A stretch of 64,000 nucleotides of DNA from the NCBI GenBank assembly GCA_020740775.1, contig JAHEWK010000020.1, positions 868,001-932,000 on the forward strand, given 5' to 3'. Numbering within the stretch: the first letter of the stretch is position 1; each line of letters opens with the position of its first letter. Source of the stretch: Ilyonectria destructans (Eukaryota; Ascomycota; Sordariomycetes; Hypocreales; Nectriaceae). Under the pieces are notes generated by a model. It had not been told where the DNA came from. It saw nothing but the letters and a program-made list of their open reading frames with translations, and did not search any database. Positions 1-10,138 of this stretch are shown piece after piece. Made by a program: the position numbers and the translations under genes.

Positions 1-969
1 CATGCTCTCCCACCACTTCTCGATCTTAACGTTCTTCGTACTCGGTGCCGCCTTATAGGAATCCTTCATCCGCTTGCCCTGCTGGAAGACTTGGCCATTC
101 CATTCCACGCGCCCACCAGCAGCTAAGGCAAAGTTCCAATGGGCTGCTGCGACCAGTGGCGTTTCGCTACCCCGGTCTGCCTGCAAGTACCATAGGCGCA
201 AGCCATAAGCGTCGCATGCAGCCAAATACTGCTTCAACACACTCAAGGCGGTGCTGGCTGAGTGGCCAAGGTAGAACCAGACAATATTGCGGGAGTATGC
301 ATCAATCGCGGCGTATATCTCGAAACCGTATGCCTTCAGCTTGTTATGGCCGTCAATGCACCACCGGTAGTTCGGCCCCGGGACGAGGAACTGCCCTTCC
401 TTCCTTCGCATCATCCTTCGGCGCATCTCGACATCGTTTGGGAACATGACTTTGTACATTTCAAACAGGGGATCCCTGGGTACCCAAAGCTGCTGTTGTT
501 GGCGTAGATATGACTGGAGAAACCTTCGACCGTATCCTGCAATGGCATTAGATCGTTGAGCCATCTCGACAATAACTTGCTCTGTCTTCTCCAACAAAGC
601 AAGGCGCTCCTCGTCGCTGTTTATGCGACGTAGCCAGCGACGGTCCCGGTGGAGTCTGATGCGTTTCAAACCTCTTTTAGTGATAGGCCAGCCTTGCCTC
701 TGAAGAACACTCAAGGTCTGCTTCTCGGTAAGGCCAACACGGAAGATAAGGTCGTGAATAGCTTCCATGAGCTCTGGAGTCTCAATAGTGCGTGATTGTT
801 GACGCGGAAGTCCCCAGCTGGCCACCCGCCGCGAGATTGTGCTAAGGTTGACAGCGACATTGTAATGTTTCCACAGCTTATATCTGATCTGGCTTCGCGA
901 GACGCCATTAAGGTACAGCAAGCTGACATAGTCGCGATATTGATCGATTGGGTTGGGTGGCCGAGCCAT
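1..969 (-). CDS. Integrase-core (DDE) transposase, 3' end outside window
   Basis: Seen: one uninterrupted minus-strand frame from an ATG at 969 to the left edge gives 323 residues. It starts MARPPNPIDQYRDYV, continues with a helix-turn-helix-like N-terminus, and then has the catalytic core. The triad is visible: first D in CIDGHNKL (about residue 205), second D in QADRGSE (about 265), E in VKIEKWWE (about 318). Known: this DDE integrase fold (rve-like) occurs in fungal cut-and-paste elements and is often annotated simply as integrase core domain protein. No intron is needed and no stop interrupts it, so it could be functional if the missing C-terminus is intact. No terminal repeat was recognised between 970 and 1325. 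The element family cannot be named from this part alone. Confidence 0.8.
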   Translation of the reverse strand, partial: MARPPNPIDQYRDYVSLLYLNGVSRSQIRYKLWKHYNVAVNLSTISRRVASWGLPRQQSRTIETPELMEAIHDLIFRVGLTEKQTLSVLQRQGWPITKRGLKRIRLHRDRRWLRRINSDEERLALLEKTEQVIVEMAQRSNAIAGYGRRFLQSYLRQQQQLWVPRDPLFEMYKVMFPNDVEMRRRMMRRKEGQFLVPGPNYRWCIDGHNKLKAYGFEIYAAIDAYSRNIVWFYLGHSASTALSVLKQYLAACDAYGLRLWYLQADRGSETPLVAAAHWNFALAAGGRVEWNGQVFQQGKRMKDSYKAAPSTKNVKIEKWWESM

Positions 970-1325
970 GACAATAGGTAGGGATAAGAACCAAAGGCAA
1001 GGACGAGGTCGTGGTGTTTAATGCAAGGGGATTTGTGGCTGGAACCCCTATTTGAGCAACGCGATCGGCGCGGACCGTCGCGCTTTTGCTGCTGCCTCGC
1101 TGCAGACTAGATCAACTAGTGGGATGGCAGACACCACTCATTAGGAATAGCTTAGACGCGGATCAATTCAAGAACGCCTCAAGTAGCCTATTGATAAATG
1201 AGTTTTCCGCTCTGTTCTTATTATCGTCACCAAGGAAACGAATTGGGCTCTTCTAACTGTCACCAAGGTGCTTTTAATCAGAAGCGTAGTGCAACATAAC
1301 TGTGCGCTGTCGACTTACATTAGTC

Positions 1326-2171
1326 ATGGCAAACGTAGACGCTGTACGCGCGTCTGGTGGACTGCAGTCCAACAGCGACAAAATTGTCAACAATAAGGGA
1401 AGAGTCCAGTCCAGCACCCGCAAATCCGCGAGCAAGATCACCGTACGGTCCACCCGGCTGCTCTGCACATGGTATCGTTACTGATTACATTTGTTTGGGT
1501 AGAAGAAGAGGGCACAAAAGAAGAAGGCACCTCCGATCGGCTCGGCGCGTGACTTCCCCTGCCGCCCCTGTGTTACCCGCGCTACCAAGAACCCTGGGCA
1601 TGAGTGTGCCTCTCAGGATAGTAAGTGGCTATTCTGTCGTAGAAGCTTTTCCAGGGTAACTTATACGGACAGATACTGGTGCTGCCTGCTGGGACTGCGC
1701 AAAGAACGGTCACACGTGTCGGCCAGTGAGTAAACAATACCGACTCTCTACAAATCAGATGCTAATCAGTTGCTATCAAAGGTCCCCGCTGGTGCCGTCT
1801 CTGCTGTGCGTGCCTTCTGGGAATTGAACCGGCTGATCGACGATGTAAATAAGGATCCCGACGATGCCTGGCACTCTGCAGCACAGCGCGCAGCACAGCA
1901 ACTACGCGCTTGCGGTGCTGCTGACCGGTGTCCTGCTGCCGCTCTAGCTCATTCTCCCGCCTTGGCTCGCCTTGGTGAATCAGCCGAGCCGACACTCGAG
2001 GAGCGGAAGGTTGCGGCGCTGGAGGCCATCGCTGAGGCTGCTCGTCTCTGGACTGTAAGTAGGTCAAGACTTAGTTACGAATCCGTTAGTTACTAAGTCG
2101 GTATTTAGCAGCTCAATAAGCCGAACGAGGAAGGTACAGAAGTGGGAGAGGAATCGGATAAGGAATACTAG
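1326..2171 (+). CDS. Small cysteine-motif protein, DUF3716-like, five exons
   Basis: Exons fit 1326-1442, 1503-1620, 1673-1725, 1770-2054 and 2112-2171, giving 210 residues that end in an acidic tail. Introns 1621-1672 (GTAAGT), 1726-1769 (GTGAGT) and 2055-2111 (GTAAGT) have consensus donors and join in phase. The first donor is the weak point: GTACGG at 1443 gives an in-frame 60-nt intron with an ACTGAT branch site. The spliced protein contains FPCRPCVTRATKNPGHEC followed by ACWDCAKNGHTCRP, a C-x2-C, HxC, C-x2-C, HxC arrangement like the fungal DUF3716 zinc-type domain. Then follows a helical alanine-rich region. Function unknown; such proteins are lineage-restricted in ascomycetes. Family assignment rests on motif spacing only. 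Confidence 0.55.
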
Positions 2172-3638
2172 GCGTTGATATCATCCAACGAAATAGAGCT
2201 GTTAAGGGGTTTATTTGAAGTGGAATGTTTTGGTCGAACATTAGTGAGACTTCTAAGCGCTGATCCGCAGCGGCCCCGCTGTAGTTCGTTCTGTTGACCG
2301 TTTGGGCATGAATTCAACAGAATTGAGTACGGAGGTACATGGCTCAATGTACTGTGGGGCAAAAGCCTTGATCATGTGGACCCCATTTTGCGTGTTCAGG
2401 CGTGCTTTTGGGGTTTTGCAACAGTGACCTCTATAGGCTGCCATAGGCTAAGCCATTCACAACAGCGGGATTAGATTGTTGTTGTGCACTTTTCTTAACA
2501 CTTGCATTCCAAGAAAGTAAGATGACAAAGGAAGGGTGAGCCAACTGTGACGTGTGTGTGTGTGTGTTTCATTAACGCCATACGGGCACAAGGTCCCGCC
2601 AATCCGTCGAGCGGCAAGATGGCGTGCTAGGCTAACTAAATAGAAGGATCTAAATACATAGACAAGATCAGGGTGTTGGGTAGGGTCTGCAGCATCGACG
2701 CCTCGTCAGCGCCCGCCTCAGTCATCCCATTTCCCCCTGACTCCTCCAATCCCGTCATCTAACATTGCAGAATAGAAGTTATCAGGCCCGCTTGCTCGAT
2801 ACGCGTGCAGTCCGGGCGCAGTATGCCTACTGCGGCGATCAATCAGTCTTTGTGTAGGGGACTGTGGAAGACCCAAATGCGTAGGCCCGCGAGGGAGCCG
2901 GGCTAGAAGAGCTGGATTGCAAGAGCTGGGCTACAAGAGCCGGATTGCAAGAGCCAGGCTCGGAGCCAAAGGGGGTTGACCTCCAAAGCTATGGTCATAC
3001 AATGACAGAGTCAGACCCTCCGCTGATCGTTTTTCTCAAGTTGCAGAGCGTATGTCGCTGGCTTCCCCTTACCGAATCTCTGCCTTGGGCGACAGCGGCT
3101 GGGTCTTCCTGGTCGAGGGTATTCCATTGCTATAGCTGAGGTCGGGCCCGTAGGGAGATCAGCTTGTCGTGGGCGGTATCGTCCCCCGTTGCCGTTGCTG
3201 CGGCCGTGGCTGTTGCAATACAGATGAGGTCAACTCTCTTAATCCCTTATCTGCCTGCTGTTAGTGCCCCGATGGGCCCTAGCAGCTATTGCTAGCCTTG
3301 GTGGCCTGTGAAAATTTTTCCCCTATCGTAGCGCTAACAGCAGCTGCGGGGGAAAAATATTTACAGGAGAGAGTTGAGCCAACTGTGACGGTCGGGTCTA
3401 ACCAAAGGGTATAGGGTAAGTCCGGGCGTGAGGTGTATGATCGAGTGGATCAGGACGTCGTAGTGAGCAATGTAGGTCACAGTCTGGTAATGGTAAAGAA
3501 GTAGTCTTAATGTAACCAAGTGTGTTGATAGCTGAGGAGCTTAAGGCTCTGGTACAGGGACTTAAGGTCCTTTCTAGTCTTTGTCTTGTGAGGCGATCAG
3601 CGGTGGGTCCCTGATCGGTTTACAGGTAACGTGAAAAA
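2172..3638. repeat. Gene-free stretch with GT microsatellite, 16-bp direct repeat and imperfect hairpin
   Basis: No convincing gene. A (GT)8 tract lies at 2552-2567. The word TGAGCCAACTGTGACG occurs at 2537-2552 and again at 3375-3390. An imperfect inverted repeat pairs 3305-3323 (CCTGTGAAAATTTTTCCCC) with 3348-3367. Further arm-like matches exist outside it (CTGCTGTTAG near 3254 against CTAACAGCAG near 3334; CAACTCTCT near 3229 against AGAGAGTTG near 3369). This looks like the palindromic core of a small dead element. Confidence 0.4.
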
Positions 3639-5745
3639 GTGGGTACCGTCATGGTTCTGCCGATTGTGACCGCCTGGTCTCAACCTGGGCCGTGCTCCGC
3701 CATAGCTTCCCGAGTCTCCATCCCTCGGGCATCGAGAGCGTACAATGTGCCCAATCGCAATAGTCTTATGTCCGTCCGATCCGCCAAGTCCGCCGTCACC
3801 TCCCTCGTCCCCAAGCCCGTCGCTTCTGGGGGTGGCATCACCTGCTCCATCCTCCTCACCGAACCTATTGTTTTTCTCTCGGGTTTTGACCACGATGGCC
3901 ACGGTCATCGCGAGAGCCAGAGTGGCACCACATTGCTGCGAGGTAAACTCCAGCTGCGTGTCAGCAAGAACATCAAGATCAAGGCGGTGCATCTTAAGTT
4001 GTTGGGTCGCGCCCGCACGGAATGGCCAGAGGGAATGAAGCTGGGTTACTACGAAGAGGAGAGCTTGCCGACACAGGTGTTGACATTTTTCAATGCCATG
4101 AATAATGGGTGGACGTCCGATTATGGAAACCACTGCACATACCGATTGAAAAGCACATCGCCTAACGGCACCAATCTTGCGACTCGACCGAACCCACCGA
4201 CGTCATTATCGCCGCATTATCGCAGCAGCATAAATGCCGAAGAAATGAAGCGATTGTCCGCGCAAGGTGTTCAATCGCGAAACCTGAACAAGGGCAGCTC
4301 GATTGCGACAGCAACGCAAGTGAAAGGGTACAAGGTTTTCTATCCGGGCACATACGACTACTCCTTCGAGCTTCCGATCAACCACCACCAACTCGAGACT
4401 ACGAAGGTACAATATGGTTCTGTGAAGTGGGAGCTGCATGCGACTGTTGATCGCGCTGGTGTATTCAACCCTAACCTGCACGGCATGAAGGAGGTTTAAA
4501 TAGTGCGCGTTCCAGACCCACTGTCTCTGGAGATGATGGAGTCCATCTCAATTAGCCGCCAATGCCAGGATCAGCTGCATTACGACATCATCATCTCGGG
4601 GAAGAGCTTCCCCATAGGCAGCAAGATCCCCATCGCCTTCAAGTTGACGCCTCTGGCCAAGGTCCAGGTGCACGAGCTTAAGGTGTTTGTGTACGAGTCG
4701 ATAGATTACTGGACGAATGACAGGCACGTTACCAGGAAAGACCCTGGTCGCAAGATCCTGCTCCTCAACAAGACGGCCGGAAAAGCATTGGGCCCGTTAT
4801 GGGCGTCTTCAGACCTCAGGACTGTCCGAGGTGGTGAGCTCACCCCCGAGCAGCGACGCGAGGCTCGCGAAACGGCCGCTAGACGACGAACTGCAGAGGC
4901 GTCGAGACGACACACCGCGGTTCAGCCTTTACCAGAGCCGAGTGATAACCTCTTGGGCGACCTGGACTTGGGATTGGAGAATTTTTGGGGCCCGACGGAG
5001 ATTGAAGCCGACGTGCAGATCCCGACCTGTGAGATGATGGTTAAGAATAACGACTTGAGGTTGCATCCCGATTGTAGCTGGAAGAATGTCAATGTCCACC
5101 ACCGCATCAAGGTGGGTTTATACCACACTCCTACTTAACTCCAGACTGATGCTGACGAAATAGGTCATGATGCGAATCAGCCGCCTCGACCCCGATGATC
5201 CAACTGGAACAAAGCACCAGCATTTCGACATCAGCATCGACTGGCCGTTTACTGTACTCAACTGCCGAGCCACCCAGGCAAACACCAACCTTCCCGCCTA
5301 CTCCAGCGAGATGTGCCAGTCTACTACCTACCAGTCAACCTGCGGATGCCCCGACGCTTTTACCATCCCAACCGAACCCTCGCCCCACTCTTCCATCGAA
5401 ACACTGGACGGTGTGAACCTAACTAGTGAGAACCTTCCCTCTCCGCCGCGGACTGCACACCTTGCCAATGGCCAACAAAGTCCACGGCCCACCGTCGAGA
5501 CAGTCGGCGTCCACGACCCTCGGCTTATCCACCTATTGCGAGTCCCCATCTCCAATCCGCCCGCCTTTGACGACAACATCGCACCACCACCCGCCCCCGA
5601 ACTCGTCGACGAAACGCCCGAAACAGGCGCCATGACACCCCCACCGCACTACAACGACGTCGTCGGCACCCCCAATGTCGACGGCTTCGCAGATTACTAC
5701 GCCCGCCTAGTAAATTACGGCTTCGACGGTCCAGACGACCACTAG
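3639..5745 (+). pseudogene. Alpha-arrestin (ubiquitin-ligase adaptor), one internal stop
   Basis: Arrestin N and C domains read clearly: LRGKLQLRVSKNIKIKAVHL, then PGTYDYSFELPINHHQLETT, then DQLHYDIIISGKSFPIGSK. An intron at 5112-5163 (GTGGGT...TAG) joins the frame to MMRISRLDPDDPTG and an extended tail. The tail carries LPAY and PPHY, the L/PPxY motifs by which alpha-arrestins recruit Rsp5/HulA-type HECT ligases for endocytosis of plasma-membrane transporters. The frame is interrupted once, by TAA at 4498-4500 between KEV and RVPDPLSLEM; at that point relatives continue without a break. The start is uncertain: ATG 3651 or 3768 (MSVRSAKSAV) are candidates, and an upstream exon is possible. 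Apart from the stop, everything is open, so inactivation is recent, or this is a sequencing error. Confidence 0.8.
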
Positions 5746-6776
5746 CTCGGACTCGGACGAGACACCCCCCAGGATCCTCGAGCAACCGGGCGGGTCAACG
5801 TCACGCACCCTAGAACGTCGGGCGGGAGAATGACCAGCAGGAGTCTGGAGACTTCCGACTATTGATTTGAATATGGATGGTCTGCGTCGCAGGGCAGCAG
5901 GGACAATGTAGTGCGCGCTTGCCAACTGCGTGTGGTTGTGAGACCCCCTTGCCCCAGAAGCACTGGGGCAAGTACTTCACGACACTGCACACGATAATTA
6001 CTTTCCTATTTGTCTTGATCCTTTTCTTTTTTTCGGTATAGCAAAGCATCTTGCATTAGTTGAGGGATGGACGAGGGAGTGTGGGCGTTTGGTTTGGTGA
6101 TGAGGAAGGTTGGCGTTTAGGGATAGCAAATATACCACAATACCAATGCTATCCCTTCATCTATGCAGGCCAATCAGACGCCATGAAATGAAAGGCACAT
6201 CATTTCCCACCTAAATTAGCCCATGCTAGAAGTCCCAACAATATCGGGAGTTACAAAGTGCTAACGTACTTCATAAGCGAGCTGGCCGGATAAGCAAATG
6301 TGACATGCTGCATGGCAATTGTGAGACTGCCCAAAAAGATATCGCAGTGGTGGCGTCATCATGACCATCTCCTGGCACTGGTTTTTTGGCGAAAGTTTGG
6401 CGGTGTAAGTAATGTAGAAATTAGAAAGATGCTGTATGTTCTCGACCGCCCTAAAGGAATATATGTACCCTAGAAGGAAAGCTCTCTGATGATACATATA
6501 TTTCCAAAGGTCGGCGATCGTACCAGTTATCAAGTGTCAGAGATGAGCTCATCGCTGAAGTCGAACTCAACCGCCGCTGTAGCTGCTAGTGACCAATGCT
6601 ACCAGGTGGAAGCCACTACATCTGGTCTGGAGGGCCCAGGAAACCAACGCATACACAACTTAGACCTTCAATTATTAATATAACCCTTTTGCTTTATCAC
6701 TGACGTAGGGTCGTTTCCAGTGGAAGGTTCTCTTTCTATTTAGATCTGTTGATGGTTTTATTTATGTCTAAGATAT
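5746..6776. other. Intergenic, nothing recognised
   Basis: Apart from the likely 3' untranslated region of the arrestin gene and a T-rich run near 6020-6040, no gene, RNA or repeat was recognised on either strand. Confidence 0.4.
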
Positions 6777-7338
6777 TTACTTCCTGAAAGGTCTTTCCAA
6801 ACTCTCAAGTTGCTTATCGTCAATCCTCCACACGCCTTTGGTCTCTGCATCCAACAATTGCCAGCTTGTCCCTTCGGCCACGCGATGAAAGACTTCATGC
6901 TCGTCGCCTGGAATGCTACGGAAGAACAAAGGCTTCCATGTCTCTCCCCGTTTCTTCTCATCTGACCTTCTTTTCCTCTGCGCTTCCTCAACCTTATGCT
7001 TCGCAATCGACGCCGCTCGATAGTTGCCCTCTTCAATCGCTGAGACGACATCCCTCCAAGCGCGTCGCGACTCCCAAGGGTCTTGTTCTTCAACAGGGGC
7101 AATGTCAATCTGCGCAGGAGTGTTTTCTACGGCGTTAACATCGTATGTCTTCAGTAGTTCTCCCGTCTTGCCATCGATGATTCTCCATTCCTCGCTCCAA
7201 ACCCCCCGCAGCTCGTAACATGACTTTTTAGGGTTGTCCCTGTGGTAAACTCGAGCCTCAAAGCTATTCCTCTTGCCCCGGAAAATGCCTGTACCAGAAA
7301 ATTTGATCTCTGACACATAGCCGGAGCTTGAGTTAATA
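6777..7338 (-). pseudogene. Oxysterol-binding protein, C-terminal part (gene split by pogo element)
   Basis: The minus strand encodes the C-terminal half of an Osh/Kes1-type OSBP-related lipid-transfer domain: SEIKFSGTGIFRGKRNSFEA, YELRGVWSEEWRIIDGKTGE, DPWESRRAWRDVV, then KHKVEEAQRKRRSDEKKRGE and the closing WRIDDKQLESLERPF. It ends at 6777. The frame is open upstream to 7338, through codons for SSSGYV, where the pogo element starts. The N-terminal half lies beyond that element at 9532-10138 and joins in the same frame when the element and one TA are removed. Known role: OSBP-related proteins exchange sterol and PI4P between membranes. Confidence 0.9.
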
Positions 7339-9531
7339 CCATGCGATACCCCTCCACCGATAAGACCCCTCTACCGATAAGCAAAAAAACAGTTTCCCCA
7401 TACAAAATGCCCAATTTTACTTATACGGTGCTTGGCCAAAATTGAAGTTATTTACATGAAATAAGCTGTGTCTTATTGAGAGTTTCATGTTGTTTCGTAT
7501 TATACTATTCCTTTTTACATTATATCAGCGGTTTGGTCGTATGGTACTAATGTAAAATTTCTATCAATGCCTCCTCTACGAATAGTCCTCCCTAAAGCTT
7601 ATAGGATTTTTATCTACACCAGCCTTCTATAATCGCCTTGAAAATGCCTCGAGCGTCTTATACAGAGGATGATATTATTGAAGCAATATTGGATGTCACA
7701 GATAACAGCCTCTCCCAGAACCAAGCCGCCCAGAAGCATGGCATCCCTCAGCCGACTCTTTCGGGCCGATTAAGAGGTGTACCGTCAAAGTCTGAGGTCA
7801 CCTATCCTGCCCAGCTGTTATCCAAGTCTCAGGAGTCCAGATTAGTCACCTGGATACTTCGACAAGAGGCCTTGGGCTATGCTCCTTCTCACAGTCAAGT
7901 TCGCGCCACCGTCGCTGCCCTCTTGAGACAACAAGGCCGGAAAAGGGTGATCAGTGCACACTGGATAGCCAGGTTCATGAAACGTCATCCAGCTATCAAG
8001 ACGAAGATAGGAAAGCGCCAGGAGGCCTCGAGATTCAATTCATTTACTCCAATGGCTGTCAATTGGTACTTTGATATCCGGGAGAGAGAGTATGGTTGGA
8101 TTAAGCCTGAGAACACAGTTAATATTGACGAGGGCGGTATCATTGCTGGATTTAGTGAGTATTTTGTTTTTGCTACAGAACTCACTAACCCATTGCGAAT
8201 CTAGGCTTGGATTCCTTGGTTATCGGCAGTAGCGATCCTAAGAAGAAGGCCTTCCTTAAAGGCTCTCAGTCCCGCGCTTGGACTAGCTTTATCGAAGCCG
8301 TAACTGCAGATGGCTATCTTCTGAAACTAGGGATTATTTTCAAAGGCAAAAAGCTTCAGCAGCAATAGTTTATCGATGAGTTTAAGAAGATAGCCGACTG
8401 GTATTTTATCACTTCTAAGAACGGCTGGACAGACAACCATATCGCAGTTGAGTGGCTCAGAGAGGTCTATCTGCCTTAAACACGGCCAGAAGATGAGTCC
8501 GATGCCAGACTTATCATATTGGATGGCTATGGAAGCCATATATCTGCAAGTATCTAACTGGTCTGGATCATAAATATCGCTGACTCAAAATCCAGGATGA
8601 GTGGATGGCTACGTGCTTTTTGAACAATGTATATTGTTATTACTTGCCGGCATATTGCTCTTATGGCCTACAGCCACTGGATAATGGCATTTTCAATACC
8701 TCTAAGGCTGCCTATCGTAAAGAACTCTAAAAACTGGCAAGCCTGACTGATTCTGCACCGGTAGATAAGGTCAACTTCATTAAGACTTATGCTAAAGCCA
8801 GGGAAGTGGGTATGACTCAGAAAAATATCCTCTCAGGCTGGAGAGTGACTGGAAATTGGCCAATTTCACGACATAAAGCCCTCATACATCCAGAGATTCA
8901 ACCAGACAAGAAGGAAACTACGCCTGAATTAGAGGGTCTCAGGGACGGGCAACTCGACTCTGATAATACGCCAAAAACCAGCCATCATATCAGAGATCTA
9001 GGGAAAAACAAGAGCCCTTCGACCAGAAGACGGTATTCTATGATATCGAAAGGGTTTGAAGTCCAGGAGTCAAAGATAGCCTCCCTAAGCTCAAGAATCG
9101 CCAGTCTGGAGGAGGAAGTAGGCCGGTTGAGTAGAGGCAAGAGGAGAAAAGCTATACCCAATCCCAACAAGAAGTTCATGACATTAGCCGAGGCTCTAGT
9201 GGCTGGTGAGACTATTCCCGAGCCAATCCAAGCAAGTGAAGAGATGGGGGCTGTTGAGGATGTGATCGAGGTGGGAGGGAGGCAGGAGGATGAAAGTTCA
9301 AATTCGGAGGCGGAAGAGTTACTCGTTGTACGCACTCGCTCAGGCCGCGAGGTTAAAAGGCCAAGAAAATATTAAAATATATTGAATTCTAACCTGAGCA
9401 CTGGAAATGAGTTTATTTTTGCTAATTTTGTTAAGTTTTTCTCATGAGGTTGAAAAAATGCATTTTGTATGGGGAAACTTTTTTTTTGCTTATCGGTAGA
9501 GGGGTCTTATCGGTGGAGGGGTATCGCATGG
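7339..9531 (+). mobile_element. Pogo/Fot-like DNA transposon, copy 1, inserted in OSBP gene
   Basis: The 2193-bp element is flanked by TA (7337-7338 and 9532-9533). Terminal inverted repeats of about 70 bp are almost identical, beginning CCATGCGATACCCCTCCACC. Inside each TIR a roughly 17-bp unit (CCCCTCYACCGATAAGM) is present twice in tandem. The TIR ends at the shared word ATACAAAATG. TA target duplication and the DDE_1-type transposase place it in the Tc1/mariner-pogo superfamily. Confidence 0.93.
7644..9375 (+). pseudogene. Pogo transposase, three internal stops
   Basis: Starts MPRASYTEDDIIEAILDVTD with a psq-type helix-turn-helix, followed by a CENP-B-like second HTH (SAHWIARFMKRHPAIKTKIG) and the DDE_1 catalytic region. 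An intron runs from GTGAGT at about 8155 to TAG at about 8204, as in the two sister copies. The catalytic acids are visible at NIDEGGI, IILDGYGSH and LQPLDNG. Three codons read as stops against the sister copies: TAG where copy 2 has W (QQQ-W-FI), TAA where copy 2 has Q (LP-Q-T), and TAA where copy 2 has Q (EL-Q-KL). The last two are C-to-T changes, compatible with but not proof of repeat-induced point mutation. The C-terminus has the basic GREVKRPRKY end seen in all copies. Confidence 0.88.
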
Positions 9532-10138
9532 TAGTGTACGTCCCGATAATCTCTGGGTAGAGGCACGCCGACAGAAAGCCGCGGACTATGACGTTCGGTA
9601 ACGGTACTAGGTAATCCTCATCATATCTGTCAATGTGTATGACCCCGTGACCGATTTGTTGGATATTGATGTTGCCAAAGTATGTCATTTTAACGCACCC
9701 GTATCCATCTGCCCTTATACCATGCTCTCCGCTTGCAATATGCATTGCTGTGAGCGGTGGATGATGGCTGACTTGTTCCACAACCAGCCTGGTAGTAGCA
9801 CTACTTTTCGGGTCGGTCCATGAAGCGAGGAATAGCTCGCCGAGGAATGCATTCGGCGGCTTCTTAGTACTGACATTCGGAGCCCCGGCGACGTATAGCT
9901 GATTGTGGAGTCCAATGAGAAACATCTGTAATACCAATAAACTTCGCTTCTCTGGCTTCGGCTCAATAGCTGCAGCGGTAAAGACAGCCGGGCGCTGCGC
10001 CCAGCTTTGAGGGTTTTCGACGACTGATGACGGCGCTCGGAAGAAGGGTGGCGCGGTGATGTTGGCAAGATCTCCACGGACAGTTGAGAGAAACTGGCCC
10101 TCATTAGTTTGGCGAAGAAAGTAAAGACAGAATCTCAA
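9532..10138 (-). pseudogene. Oxysterol-binding protein, N-terminal part (gene split by pogo element)
   Basis: Carries the OSBP signature EQVSHHPPLTA, with FLSTVRGDLANITAPPFF at the start and YDEDYLVPLPNVIVRGFLSA close to the break, typical of short Kes1/Osh4-like proteins without a PH domain. The frame runs into the transposon at 9531 after EIIGTYT. The true start is probably upstream: an ATG near 10169 (MSARLAELTK) could be joined across a small intron (GTTTGAG...GAG), or translation could begin near 10138. Together with 6777-7338 this makes a complete OSBP domain with no other lesion, so the gene was probably functional until the insertion. Confidence 0.88.

Noticed and set aside
1762..2067. 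Minus-strand open frame over the DUF3716-like gene
   Set aside because: It is the antisense shadow of exon 4, which has splice signals and a plausible protein on the plus strand.
7339..9531. RIP as the cause of all stops in pogo copy 1
   Set aside because: Two of three stops are C-to-T, but the third is G-to-A in TGG-to-TAG and there is no general AT shift or dinucleotide count available by eye; RIP remains possible, not shown.
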